Assembly (NCBI RefSeq): GCF_017114825.1
Contig: NZ_JADEVO010000015.1
Location: 58,759 to 122,758, forward strand
Length of the DNA stretch: 64,000 nt
Source: Pseudomonas gregormendelii
GTDB taxonomy: Bacteria; Pseudomonadota; Gammaproteobacteria; Pseudomonadales; Pseudomonadaceae
Direction: 5' to 3'
Every line of letters begins with the position of its first letter. Position 1 is the stretch's first letter. The position numbers and the translations under genes are program-made. Under the pieces are notes generated by a model. The model was given only the letters and a program-made list of their open reading frames with translations, did no database searches and had not been told where the DNA came from. Of the stretch, positions 35,267 through 43,846 are shown piece after piece.

Positions 35267-37789
35267 ATGTTCCCGATGACGCCCATCGCGGCGGCGCTTG
35301 CATTTTTTTTCTGTGCAGGTGCGCTCGCGGCCCCCTCTGCCATCGGCACCACGCCTCGCAGTTTAATGGCCCAGGCCAAGGGTCTGCCCAGTGAATTCGA
35401 GGAACACTTTTTCGATGTGCCGCTGGCGGTTCGCGTCGAGGTCGATCAACAATTTCTCGGTGAGGCGATGATCGTGCTGTCGCGCGATGACCGCATCACC
35501 CTGCTGGACTTTACCGACGTCGCTGATAGCCGGGTCCCGGCCAATGAACGCGACACCTGGGCGGCCTACCTGCAACAGGGCGTACCGCTGGGGGCCTGTG
35601 CCGGCAGTTGCCCGGAGCAGATGCTCGCGGTGCACTACAGCCTGGAAAACTCGCTGGTGTCGATTGCCACCGAGCGCGCCGAACGTGACAGCGAGACGCC
35701 GCGTTTCTACGACCAGCCACGCGCTGGCAGTACCGGCCTGATCGTGCGCAACCAGTTGAACCTCAACGGCGGCCAGCAGCAGGACCTGGGCGGGCGCTAC
35801 GGCCTGGAGGCCAGCAGCAGCCTGGGCAACTGGACCCAGAACTTCAACATGCAACTGGCGCGCATGGGCGGCGGCGATGACCAGCTCTATCATTCGGTGC
35901 ACGAGCTGTACAGCCAGCGCGAGTTGCAGGGCAACTTCCTGCGCCTGGGCTATTTCACGCCCGCCTCCGAAGGCTTGAGCCGCCAGCCGCGAACCTTCGG
36001 CAACAGCCCGGACACCGCCCTGGGCGTCATGTACGGCAGCTCTGACAGCCTTGCCATCGACATCTCGACCCCGAGTGTCTACCCGATCTATGTCACCGCC
36101 AATCGCCTGGGTTCGGTAGAGATCTATCGCGACGGCCTGTTGATCAACACCCAGCCGGTGCCCGCCGGCTTGCAGACCCTCGATACCCGGCCGCTGCCCG
36201 GCGGTATCTACGAAGTCGAAGTGCGCCTGATCGAAGACGGGCAGATCACTTCGACCAGCCAGGAGCTGGTGTACAAGCCCAACAACTGGCGCAACCCAGA
36301 CGAACGCTGGCGCTACAACCTGTTCGCCGGGCGCGAGACCAAGCTGCTGAGTAACTGGGAAGACGACAAGAACGACGCCATGACCGCCGGTGTCGCGTTG
36401 AACTACCTGCTGCACCCGCGGGTGGTGGTCGGCCTGTCCGGACGCCAGGTCCGCGACACCCTGCAATATGGCACCTCGGTCGACTGGAGCCTGGCCGACA
36501 GCGTCAGCCTCTATGCCAACCTCTATCAAACCCAGGACTACGGCACCGGCGTCGATTTGCAGGGCCTCTACAGCTACAGTTCCGGCAGTCTCATCGCCAG
36601 CCATACCCGCAGTTGGCTGGACACCCGCAACACCTACGAAACCCTGCCCGACGGCACGCGCATCCGCCAGCGCAACGTGTTCACCGGCCAGACCAGCAAC
36701 TCCTCGCTGTCGGTCAACCACCGCATCAGCCAGAAAAGCTCGCTCAATGCACGGATCTCCCACAGCGACGGCTACACCGAAGGCGTCGGCCTGGACCTGG
36801 GCTGGAACCAGCGCACCTTCCTGTTTGGCAGCGATGGCAACTGGCGCCTGTCGCTGTTTGACCGCCCGGGCAGTTCCAGCAGCGGCAACCAGCGCAATCG
36901 CGGGGTCGACCTGAGCCTCAACCTGTCCCTGGGTGGCCCCGGCCAGCAGATCAGCGCCAGTATCGGCTCGCGCACCTCCCGTGACGGCGCCCGCGACAAC
37001 AATGCCTCGGTCACCTATCGCAAGACCCTGCAGGATCACCTGCTGCAAAGCGTCTCCGCCACCGCCAGCACCGATACCTATGGCGTCGGCGTATCCGGCA
37101 CCGCGAGCTTCCTCACCGAGGCGGTCAGCGGCGATGCCTTTGCCCAGCGCTCGTCCTATAACGGCAACTTCACCGGCGACCTGAACCTGGACAGCACCTT
37201 CGCCATGAGCGGCCTGCAGATGGTCATGACCAGCCAGTCCAGGGGCGATGGCGCCGGCATGATCATCGACGTCGAATCCGACCTCGAACACATCGCCCTG
37301 CGCGCCGACGACCTCAGCGGCGGCAGCATCCGGCTGCACCCGGGGCGCAACTTCGTGCCGATCACCGCCTACCGCAACAGCACGGTCAGCTTCGACTTCG
37401 AGGGTAACCACGTGCCGGCGGCCAGCATCCAGCCGGTGCGTACCCGCTATCACCTGAACAAGGGCGGCGTTGAGTACCGCAAGATCACCGTCAGCAAGAC
37501 CCTGACCGTGCTTGGCCGGCTGCTCGACCCGCAAGGCCACCCGCTCAAGGGCCACCACGTGATCAACCACGCCAGCCGTGGCGTCACCGAAGTGGACGGC
37601 TTCTTCTCGATGGAAATGAGCGCCAGCGCGCCCACGTTGGAAGTGCGCCACAACGACCAGTTGTTGTGCCAGTTCCGCCTCGACCCGGCGGCGCAGCCGA
37701 CCGAGCAGGATGTGTTGATGATCGGTGATTTGCGCTGTTCGGCGGACACCCTGGCGGATGCGACTTATAAAGCAGAGAAGGCTGGGTGA
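35267..37789 (+). CDS. CS1-type outer-membrane usher
   Basis: 840 residues from the ATG at 35267; ATG 35276 or a TTG at 35240 are alternatives. Signal peptide ends near GALAA. The TcfC/CooC-type usher features are an N-terminal domain with a Cys pair (GACAGSC), a long beta-barrel of alternating strands (GLEASSSLGNWTQNFNMQLARM), the VEIYRDGLLINTQPVPAG plug-like segment and C-terminal IgG-like domains (LGRLLDPQGHPLKGHHVINHA). It forms the pore through which the fimbria is assembled. Confidence 0.9.
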   Translation: MFPMTPIAAALAFFFCAGALAAPSAIGTTPRSLMAQAKGLPSEFEEHFFDVPLAVRVEVDQQFLGEAMIVLSRDDRITLLDFTDVADSRVPANERDTWAAYLQQGVPLGACAGSCPEQMLAVHYSLENSLVSIATERAERDSETPRFYDQPRAGSTGLIVRNQLNLNGGQQQDLGGRYGLEASSSLGNWTQNFNMQLARMGGGDDQLYHSVHELYSQRELQGNFLRLGYFTPASEGLSRQPRTFGNSPDTALGVMYGSSDSLAIDISTPSVYPIYVTANRLGSVEIYRDGLLINTQPVPAGLQTLDTRPLPGGIYEVEVRLIEDGQITSTSQELVYKPNNWRNPDERWRYNLFAGRETKLLSNWEDDKNDAMTAGVALNYLLHPRVVVGLSGRQVRDTLQYGTSVDWSLADSVSLYANLYQTQDYGTGVDLQGLYSYSSGSLIASHTRSWLDTRNTYETLPDGTRIRQRNVFTGQTSNSSLSVNHRISQKSSLNARISHSDGYTEGVGLDLGWNQRTFLFGSDGNWRLSLFDRPGSSSSGNQRNRGVDLSLNLSLGGPGQQISASIGSRTSRDGARDNNASVTYRKTLQDHLLQSVSATASTDTYGVGVSGTASFLTEAVSGDAFAQRSSYNGNFTGDLNLDSTFAMSGLQMVMTSQSRGDGAGMIIDVESDLEHIALRADDLSGGSIRLHPGRNFVPITAYRNSTVSFDFEGNHVPAASIQPVRTRYHLNKGGVEYRKITVSKTLTVLGRLLDPQGHPLKGHHVINHASRGVTEVDGFFSMEMSASAPTLEVRHNDQLLCQFRLDPAAQPTEQDVLMIGDLRCSADTLADATYKAEKAG

Positions 37790-37826
37790 TGATTTTCCTC
37801 ATGAGTGTTGTTAAGGGGTATTTCCA

Positions 37827-39059
37827 TTGGCTAGTTTAAGTACTTTTGTTGCGAGAGTTTGCCGCTGGTTATGGCGTGGTGGGTTGATCTGTTTCGTTAT
37901 CCCGGCTTCGGCTATGCAGATCGATATCACCGCAAAATTTGCACCGGATCCTGCAAATCCGTACATGAATAAATTCAAAAATACGACGCCGAACAGTGGC
38001 TGGTGTGCGTTTCGCAATCAATGCCTAAGGTTGCCAATCAAGTTTGAGTCCAATGCTGAAATTGTGGTCCGGCATTCGGTTCGCCGAGGGCCGATGTTTA
38101 AAGTGCCGAGTGATTGGCAGGCTGTTGAGATTCGCCACAAAATAACGGGGGAATCGAAGTTTGTAAAAATCCGAATCGCTGGTATAGGTTCAGAATATGT
38201 GGCCGATGATGTCAATGGTTTAGTGGGTGGTGGCGATTTTCGTGAGTCCCATCAGAAACTGTGGTTGCAAAGGGGCTGGCAAGGCGCCCCGCGCCCATGC
38301 CGTGATGGTGGGGTTGGTTATAGTAATGAATACATGTTTGGTTTTTTTTGGCAAACACCGGTGGCTGGCGTTTGTGCTAAAACGGCCGCATTCGCTATAC
38401 CCTGGATGAATTATAACTATCTGGATATTAACTACGAGCTGGATCTGCCGTCTCCTTTGGATATGTCCTCGGGGCAATATGGCGGGCAGTTAAATTTAAC
38501 AATCGGCCCCGGTGGTCATTTTGATATGGGCGACGTGATGATTCCAAGCGATGATACGCTCACGATGAATTTCACGTTGGATGTAAGGCATGTACTGCAC
38601 GTTGAAATTCCGCCGGGTGGTAATCGGGTGGAACTGTTGCCTGAGGGGGGCTGGCAGGCGTGGTTGCAAAATCCTGCTCGGCTCCCGGGTAAGTTATTTC
38701 GGGATCAAACATTCCATATATGGACATTTTCACCTTTCAAAATGTACCTGGCATGCGAGAGTTCAGCGGATAATCCCTCGCTGTGTAGTTTAAAAAATGA
38801 GCGCAATGATCAGGTGCCTTTGGATGTAAGGGTTAGTTTGCCAAGTGGTTTTACCGATAATCAAGGGCTGTCAATAAGTCGAAGGGCACTCTATAAGAAT
38901 CATTCCGATAATGTGTTTTATCCCGGGTTTTATGTAGTGCGGGGTGCAGCAAAATTATACTTTGAAGTTAGGGGGGCGCAAGTAAAAAACATGCTCACGA
39001 ACCACCCGGGTACTACCTACTCAGGCACCGTTACGGTTATCTGGGATTCGGAGGTTTAA
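37827..39059 (+). CDS. CS1-type tip adhesin 1 (CfaE/CooD-like)
   Basis: 410 residues from a TTG with AAGGGG ten bases upstream; no in-frame ATG precedes the signal peptide (ICFVIPASA). Conserved adhesin stretches include LRLPIKFES, HSVRRGPMF, FDMGDVMIPSDDTL, IPPGGNRVELLPEGGW and a pilin-like C-terminus YSGTVTVIWDSEV. The base composition is lower in GC than the usher next to it. It is paralogous to the broken adhesin 2. It would cap the fimbria and bind a receptor. Confidence 0.85.
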   Translation: MASLSTFVARVCRWLWRGGLICFVIPASAMQIDITAKFAPDPANPYMNKFKNTTPNSGWCAFRNQCLRLPIKFESNAEIVVRHSVRRGPMFKVPSDWQAVEIRHKITGESKFVKIRIAGIGSEYVADDVNGLVGGGDFRESHQKLWLQRGWQGAPRPCRDGGVGYSNEYMFGFFWQTPVAGVCAKTAAFAIPWMNYNYLDINYELDLPSPLDMSSGQYGGQLNLTIGPGGHFDMGDVMIPSDDTLTMNFTLDVRHVLHVEIPPGGNRVELLPEGGWQAWLQNPARLPGKLFRDQTFHIWTFSPFKMYLACESSADNPSLCSLKNERNDQVPLDVRVSLPSGFTDNQGLSISRRALYKNHSDNVFYPGFYVVRGAAKLYFEVRGAQVKNMLTNHPGTTYSGTVTVIWDSEV

Positions 39060-39097
39060 TTGATCTCTAGTTTTTATACAACGAACGAGGCTCACTC

Positions 39098-39838
39098 ATG
39101 AATCGCCTGATAATGCTATTTGGTTTTTGCTGTTTTCCTTTACTTGCCCACGCCGGCCCGCAAATCAATGTCGGCGTGGTCTACGACTACCTCGACGGCG
39201 AAAAAAGCACCTACCTCAAGCGGGTGTTCAACGGCGGTGACGCCACGGCCTTCGTCAAGGTCAATATCCTGGAAATCGTCTACGACGCCGAGGGCAAGCC
39301 CCAGGAAGTGCCGGTCAAGAACCAGGCCGATGTGGTGGCCCGCGATGGCCTGATGGCCAGCCCGGCGCGCCTGATCGTGCCGGCCAATGGCATGCAAGGC
39401 ACCCGCTTGCTGTATATGGGCGAGCGTGAGCAGGAACGTTACTTCCGCGTGCGCTTTATCCCGGTGGTGCCGGAGCAGGAAGACCAGTTTGCGGTGTCGA
39501 GTGAAGATCGCGAAGAGTACAAAAAGGAGTTGTCGGCCGGGGTCAATATCCTCGCCGGTTACGGCACGATCTTTTTCGTGCGCCCCAAGCACACGCGCTT
39601 TGATACCAAGGTCGACGACAGCAAGACCCATTACATGCTGCGCAATAACGGCAACAGCGTGGTGATCGTCGATCAGTTCAAGGACTGTTCAAGCAAGAGT
39701 GAACAGGACTGCAATCCGGTGACCAAGCACCACATCTTGGCCGGGCGCGAGTTCAAGTTCGACAAACAGGCTGGTCGTGAATACCGCTTCAAGCTGGTGG
39801 AAGGCGAGAAGAAAAAGACCGTCGAGGTCAAGGGTTGA
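39098..39838 (+). CDS. CS1-type fimbrial periplasmic chaperone
   Basis: 246 residues with a signal peptide (about 1-19, LLAHA). The chaperone fold has INVGVVYDYLDGEK at the first strand and RLIVPANGMQGTRLLYMGE...YFRVRFIPVVPE, the G1-strand region used for donor-strand complementation. It is related to CooB/CfaA. It ends 50 bases before the second pilin. Confidence 0.88.
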   Translation: MNRLIMLFGFCCFPLLAHAGPQINVGVVYDYLDGEKSTYLKRVFNGGDATAFVKVNILEIVYDAEGKPQEVPVKNQADVVARDGLMASPARLIVPANGMQGTRLLYMGEREQERYFRVRFIPVVPEQEDQFAVSSEDREEYKKELSAGVNILAGYGTIFFVRPKHTRFDTKVDDSKTHYMLRNNGNSVVIVDQFKDCSSKSEQDCNPVTKHHILAGREFKFDKQAGREYRFKLVEGEKKKTVEVKG

Positions 39839-39888
39839 TCCCGGCGCCTCGCACTGGCGAGGGCGCCCTGCAGTCACAGGTATTTGCC

Positions 39889-40374
39889 ATGTTCAAGACA
39901 CTGATCACCACCGTGCTGCTGTTGACCAGCACCTTTGCGCTGGCCGCCCGCCAGGAACACGAGTTCGAGGTCTCGGTGCGCGTCCCGACCTTGCAGTTCT
40001 ACGTGATCCCCACCGACCCCGGCTGGATGCACCAGGAGCAGGTACTGCCCTGGGATGTGCGCAGGTCGACCCTGGGCGGTTTGCGCAAGGAGTTTGACGT
40101 GCTTAATGACGGCGGTGCGGTGAGCGCCAAGTTGGTGAGTGCGCCGTATTTATCCAATGGTAATGCGCGGGACAATATCCAGTTGAAAGTGAAGTTCAAC
40201 GGGGTAGAGCTTGATGCGCTAACGTACAAACAAGTTGTCTCGGCGCAGGATGCCAAGGTGGGGAGTCGGGTGCAGTTGGAAATTGTCCCGCAGATGACGG
40301 CTGGGGGGTACAAGCCGGGGAGTTACTACGGTAACGTTAATATGATTTTTAATGCCGCTGCTCCTGGCGCTTGA
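39889..40374 (+). CDS. CS1-type fimbrial minor subunit
   Basis: 161 residues from the ATG at 39889, which begins a signal peptide (MFKTLITTVLLLTSTFALA). The mature part EHEFEVSVRVPTLQFYVIPTDPGW and the C-terminal PGSYYGNVNMIFNAAAP match the pilin fold, as in the major subunit at 34663. It could be a second structural pilin or a minor subunit next to the adhesin. Confidence 0.83.
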   Translation: MFKTLITTVLLLTSTFALAARQEHEFEVSVRVPTLQFYVIPTDPGWMHQEQVLPWDVRRSTLGGLRKEFDVLNDGGAVSAKLVSAPYLSNGNARDNIQLKVKFNGVELDALTYKQVVSAQDAKVGSRVQLEIVPQMTAGGYKPGSYYGNVNMIFNAAAPGA

Positions 40375-40397
40375 ATGGGATTTTGAGCGACCTATCT

Positions 40398-41982
40398 ATG
40401 AAGAGTTTATTTAAGGTTTCTTTTTGGGCGGTGTTTATTTCTTTAGTCTGGGCGCCAACGGTCAGTGCCGTGACCAAAGAAATAGATTTGGTGTTCTATG
40501 GGGCGACCGGTAAGTTGGTTAATGCGACGCCCTCGGTTTTCGATAGCGCTTGCGGGTCAGAGGTGGCTAACTGCATAAGGCTGCCTGTTAAATTTTCTGG
40601 AGGGCCTATTGCGGCTGATCATGATGTCCGCCAGGGCCCCATGTTTAGCGCGCCCACCCTGTGGAAGACGGTGCAGCTGACCAATGTTGAGGATAATGAA
40701 GTATCGTCCATTGATGTCAGAATTTCAGGTGTCGGCGTGAAGCAGCGATTTAATCAAAGCGTTACTGAATTGGTTCCCGGCTCTTCAGGGGTGCTCGATG
40801 CTCACAATAAGTTGTGGTACGGAGGGGGTTGGGGTTATGCCGCAGCGCCCTGCGAGATGACTGGACAGCACTCCTGGGATGCGACCTCATACCAAATATT
40901 CTGGAAAATGCAGGCCCTGGAAACGTGTACCAAACGCGCCAGATACCCGATTCCTGACCTCAGTTACGATCAATTCGACATTGGCTATGAGTTGCGTCTG
41001 CCCAAAGCGAAGACGATGTTCAACGGCACCTATACTGGGCGCATCAGCTACACCTTGGGGCCGCATCAGGATTTCGATATGGGTGACATCATGTTGCCGT
41101 CCGACTCACAGATCACGTTTGAGTTCACTCTTAGGGTGGAGCATGATCTGAAGGTCGATATTGATCTTCCGCCTGGCGGTAATCGCATTGAGTTACTCCC
41201 ACGTGGGGGGTGGCAGCGCTGGTTACAAACGCAGCGTGTGCCGAGAGAAATAGAAAGAACGCAGCCCTTTCATTTTTCAACGACCGGGCCTTTCCGGGTG
41301 ACGGTGTTTTGTGATTTCGGTAACGCGTCGCGTTGTTCCATAAGGAGACCCGGAGATAATTCTGGCTTATCATATATGCTAGTGATCGAGCTGCCCAGCG
41401 GCTTTGTCGATGAGCATGATCGGCCAATTACTAAAACAATGTTATTAGCCAAAACTCCCTTAAGTTTCGTCTGGAATTCGATCCAGATGCAGCCCGGCAA
41501 ACTGGCGCAGAATTATGGTTTCGTAGAGCGATTCTTCCATGGCCGGGTCGCTATAACCGAACCAGTTTTGCATCAGATGAACCCGTAACATCGCCATCAA
41601 CGGATACGCCGGACGACCACCTTCGCCCTTCGGATAGTGCGGCTCGATCAGTTTGACCAAGCCATTCCAGGGCACGACCTGATCCATCTCGATCAGGAAG
41701 CGTTCACGGCGGGTTTGTTTGCGTTTGCCAGCGTATTCGGCGTCAGCGAAGGACATCTGCTTCATCGGGGCTCAACCGTTCAGTTCTTGGGACTGGCGTA
41801 TTTCACCAGATTTTAAAGTCTTTTTCAGAGTTTCCTTAAAAATCTACAACAAGCATTCTGTAATTCGTGCTAGGGGGACTCTGCAATTTACACTCGGGGA
41901 GGTACAAATAAAAAAACTCTTCGAGCACGCTGGTGACACTTACTCGGGTAGGGTGACAATTGTGTGGGACTCGGACCTCTGA
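40398..41982 (+). pseudogene. CS1-type tip adhesin 2, split by an IS5-family fragment
   Basis: Begins MKSLFKVSFWAVFISLVW with a signal peptide and is homologous to adhesin 1 throughout (RQGPMF, FDMGDIMLPSD, LPPGGNRIELLPRGGW). At codon TTA (41460) the frame enters foreign DNA and stops at 41588. The lost C-terminus resumes at 41836 (KIYNKHSVIRARG ... YSGRVTIVWDSDL, stop at 41982). Joining across one TTAA gives a continuous protein of about 403 residues, close to adhesin 1 (410). As it stands it would make a truncated adhesin lacking the pilin domain. Confidence 0.9.
41464..41835 (-). mobile_element. IS5-family element fragment (372 bp)
   Basis: It carries the first 101 residues of an IS5-type transposase on the minus strand (start at 41765): MKQMSFADAEYAGKRKQTRR, then LIEPHYPKGEGGRPAYPLM. 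A whole transposase is about 325 residues, so the catalytic D and E after this point are missing. The right end reads inward GGAAACTCTGAAAAAGAC and resembles a terminal repeat; the left end is internal transposase sequence. Direct TTAA copies flank it at 41460-41463 and 41836-41839, matching the YTAR target of the family. Confidence 0.85.
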
Positions 41983-42034
41983 ACAATTAACGGATTTACA
42001 GTGATCACGGAAATTTAATTTTTGAGAACAAGCC

Positions 42035-43345
42035 ATGTCTCAGTGTAAGAAAATACTCGGTTATTTAAGCGTGTTTGTGCTGCTATCTCCTCTCGCAGCT
42101 GGAGCACAGACCTATGGCTTGCAAGATAGCCAGCTCAGCGATTATCTGTTGCCCAAAAAAGCCGAACAACTCTCACTGCTGGAACGCCTGGTCAACACCA
42201 ACAGCGGCACTTTGAATATCGAAGGCGTGCTTGAGGTCGGCAAGCTGCTGGAGCCCGAGTTCCAGGCTGCCGGTTTCAGCACCCGCTGGATCGAACTGCC
42301 TGCGGCGATGCAGCGTGCCGGCATGCTGGTGGCGGAGCGCAAGGGCACCTCCGGGAAAAAACTGCTGCTGATCGGCCATCTGGATACCGTATTTCCCAAG
42401 GACAGTCCGTTCCAGACGTTCGAGCGCCAAGGCCGGTTCGCCACTGGCCCGGGCATTATCGACAACAAGGGCGGGGTGGTGGTGCTGTTGTATGCGCTCA
42501 AGGCCCTGCACGCCATGGGCGCGCTGGACGATGCCAGCATCACGGTGGTGTTGACCGGCGATGAGGAAAACAGCGGCAAACCGATCGCGGTCTCGCGCCA
42601 GCCCTTGATCGAGATGGCCAAGGCCAGTGATGTGGTGCTGGACTTTGAACCGACCGTGAGCGGCCATGCCTCGGTAGGGCGGCGGGGCACGGCGCACTGG
42701 TTGATTGAGGCTGCCGGTCGTGAGGGGCATTCGTCGATCATCTTCAGTGACGAAGTGGGGGCGGGTGCAAGTTTTGAACTGGCGCGCATTCTCGATCAAC
42801 TGCGCAAAAGCCTCGTCGGCGAACCAGGGTTGACCGTCAATCCTGGAACACTGGTGGCTGGGGTCGAGGCCACGTACGACAAGGCCAGCGGGGCGGGCAG
42901 TGTCTTTGGCCGGACCAACCTGGTGGCCCAAACCGCCATCGCCAGTGGCGATGTGCGCTACTTGACCACCGAGCAAAAACAACAGGCCGAAGCGCGTATG
43001 GCCGCTATCGTCAAAGACAGTCTGCCCGGCACTACCTCGACCCTGCATGTTGAGCAGGTGCTGCCACCGATGCCGAGCACCGCCAGCAGCCTGCAGCTGT
43101 TCGAGCTTTACAGCCAGATCAGCCAGCGCCTGGGCCACGGCCCTGTGACGTTGCTGCCCGCCGAGTTACGCGGTGGTGGCGATATTTCCTATGTCGCGCC
43201 TTATGTTTCCACCGCGCTGGTGGGCATTGGCGCCAGCGGCGATGGCGAGCATTCGGCGCGCGAACGGCTGGACGTCGAATCGCTGTTCACCCGCTCGCAA
43301 CTGGCCGCGTTGCTGATGCTGGAGCTGGTCAAGCCAGCGCCCTGA
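42035..43345 (+). CDS. Secreted M20-family metallopeptidase (carboxypeptidase G2-like)
   Basis: 436 residues with a signal peptide (about 1-25, AAGAQ). The metal site is recognisable: GHLDTVFPKDSPF, GPGIIDNKGG, LTGDEENSG, DFEPTV and the late GDGEHSARE. Inserted dimerisation domain at about 215-320. The best match is glutamate carboxypeptidase (CPG2), which removes C-terminal glutamate from folates or peptides. It abuts the T2SS operon tail to tail, with no spacer, so it may be a T2SS passenger or simply periplasmic (inference). Confidence 0.87.
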   Translation: MSQCKKILGYLSVFVLLSPLAAGAQTYGLQDSQLSDYLLPKKAEQLSLLERLVNTNSGTLNIEGVLEVGKLLEPEFQAAGFSTRWIELPAAMQRAGMLVAERKGTSGKKLLLIGHLDTVFPKDSPFQTFERQGRFATGPGIIDNKGGVVVLLYALKALHAMGALDDASITVVLTGDEENSGKPIAVSRQPLIEMAKASDVVLDFEPTVSGHASVGRRGTAHWLIEAAGREGHSSIIFSDEVGAGASFELARILDQLRKSLVGEPGLTVNPGTLVAGVEATYDKASGAGSVFGRTNLVAQTAIASGDVRYLTTEQKQQAEARMAAIVKDSLPGTTSTLHVEQVLPPMPSTASSLQLFELYSQISQRLGHGPVTLLPAELRGGGDISYVAPYVSTALVGIGASGDGEHSARERLDVESLFTRSQLAALLMLELVKPAP

Positions 43346-43846
43346 CTAACTCCCCGATAGCAGCAACTGTGCCTTGGCCCGGGCCTGCGGGCTGACTTCC
43401 AGCGACAGTGACAGGACCTTGACCTGTTGCTGCTCGAGCTCCGCCAGCCAACCGATAAACGGCGCCAAAGGCCCTTCCAGGCTCAGGTCGATGTGCCCCG
43501 AGGGCGTGTTGTCCATGCGCTCGAGGTTGAGCTGTGCCTGGCTGCTGGTACGAGTGATCAGCCCCGGCAGCGCTTCGCCGCTGATGGCCTGGGTGCTGGC
43601 GCGCGGCTGCGCGGGCAGGGCCTGCAGTTGCTGTTGCAAACGACTCTGTTGATTAAACGCCTGCTCGGCCTTGGCCAGTGCCAGCTGCGGCGGTTGCCAG
43701 AGCAGCAGGTACGCGGCTATCACGCCAATGAACACAGCCAGGCCGCGTACGGCCGTTTGCTCGCGAGCTGCCAGGGTTTGCCAGCGCCGGCGCAACAGGG
43801 CGACGGCTGACGGTGCTGCGGTGGGGGTTGCGGGGGCGTCGCTCAT
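43346..43846 (-). CDS. gspM: Type II secretion protein M
   Basis: 166 residues: a cytoplasmic N-terminus, one membrane segment (about 34-52, GLAVFIGVIAAYLLLW) and a periplasmic domain with coiled-coil start. This is the GspM layout. Its TAG stop directly abuts the TGA of the convergent peptidase gene. The start overlaps gspL (ATGA). It is the last gene of the operon. Confidence 0.88.
   Translation of the reverse strand: MSDAPATPTAAPSAVALLRRRWQTLAAREQTAVRGLAVFIGVIAAYLLLWQPPQLALAKAEQAFNQQSRLQQQLQALPAQPRASTQAISGEALPGLITRTSSQAQLNLERMDNTPSGHIDLSLEGPLAPFIGWLAELEQQQVKVLSLSLEVSPQARAKAQLLLSGS

Noticed and set aside
35363..37651. 762-codon open frame on the minus strand across the usher gene
   Set aside because: Low-complexity V/A/G/H-rich mirror of the usher codons, with no domain.
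41719..41835. Open frame running into the C-terminal adhesin fragment
   Set aside because: The first part is IS DNA read on the opposite strand from the transposase; only the piece from 41836 belongs to the adhesin.
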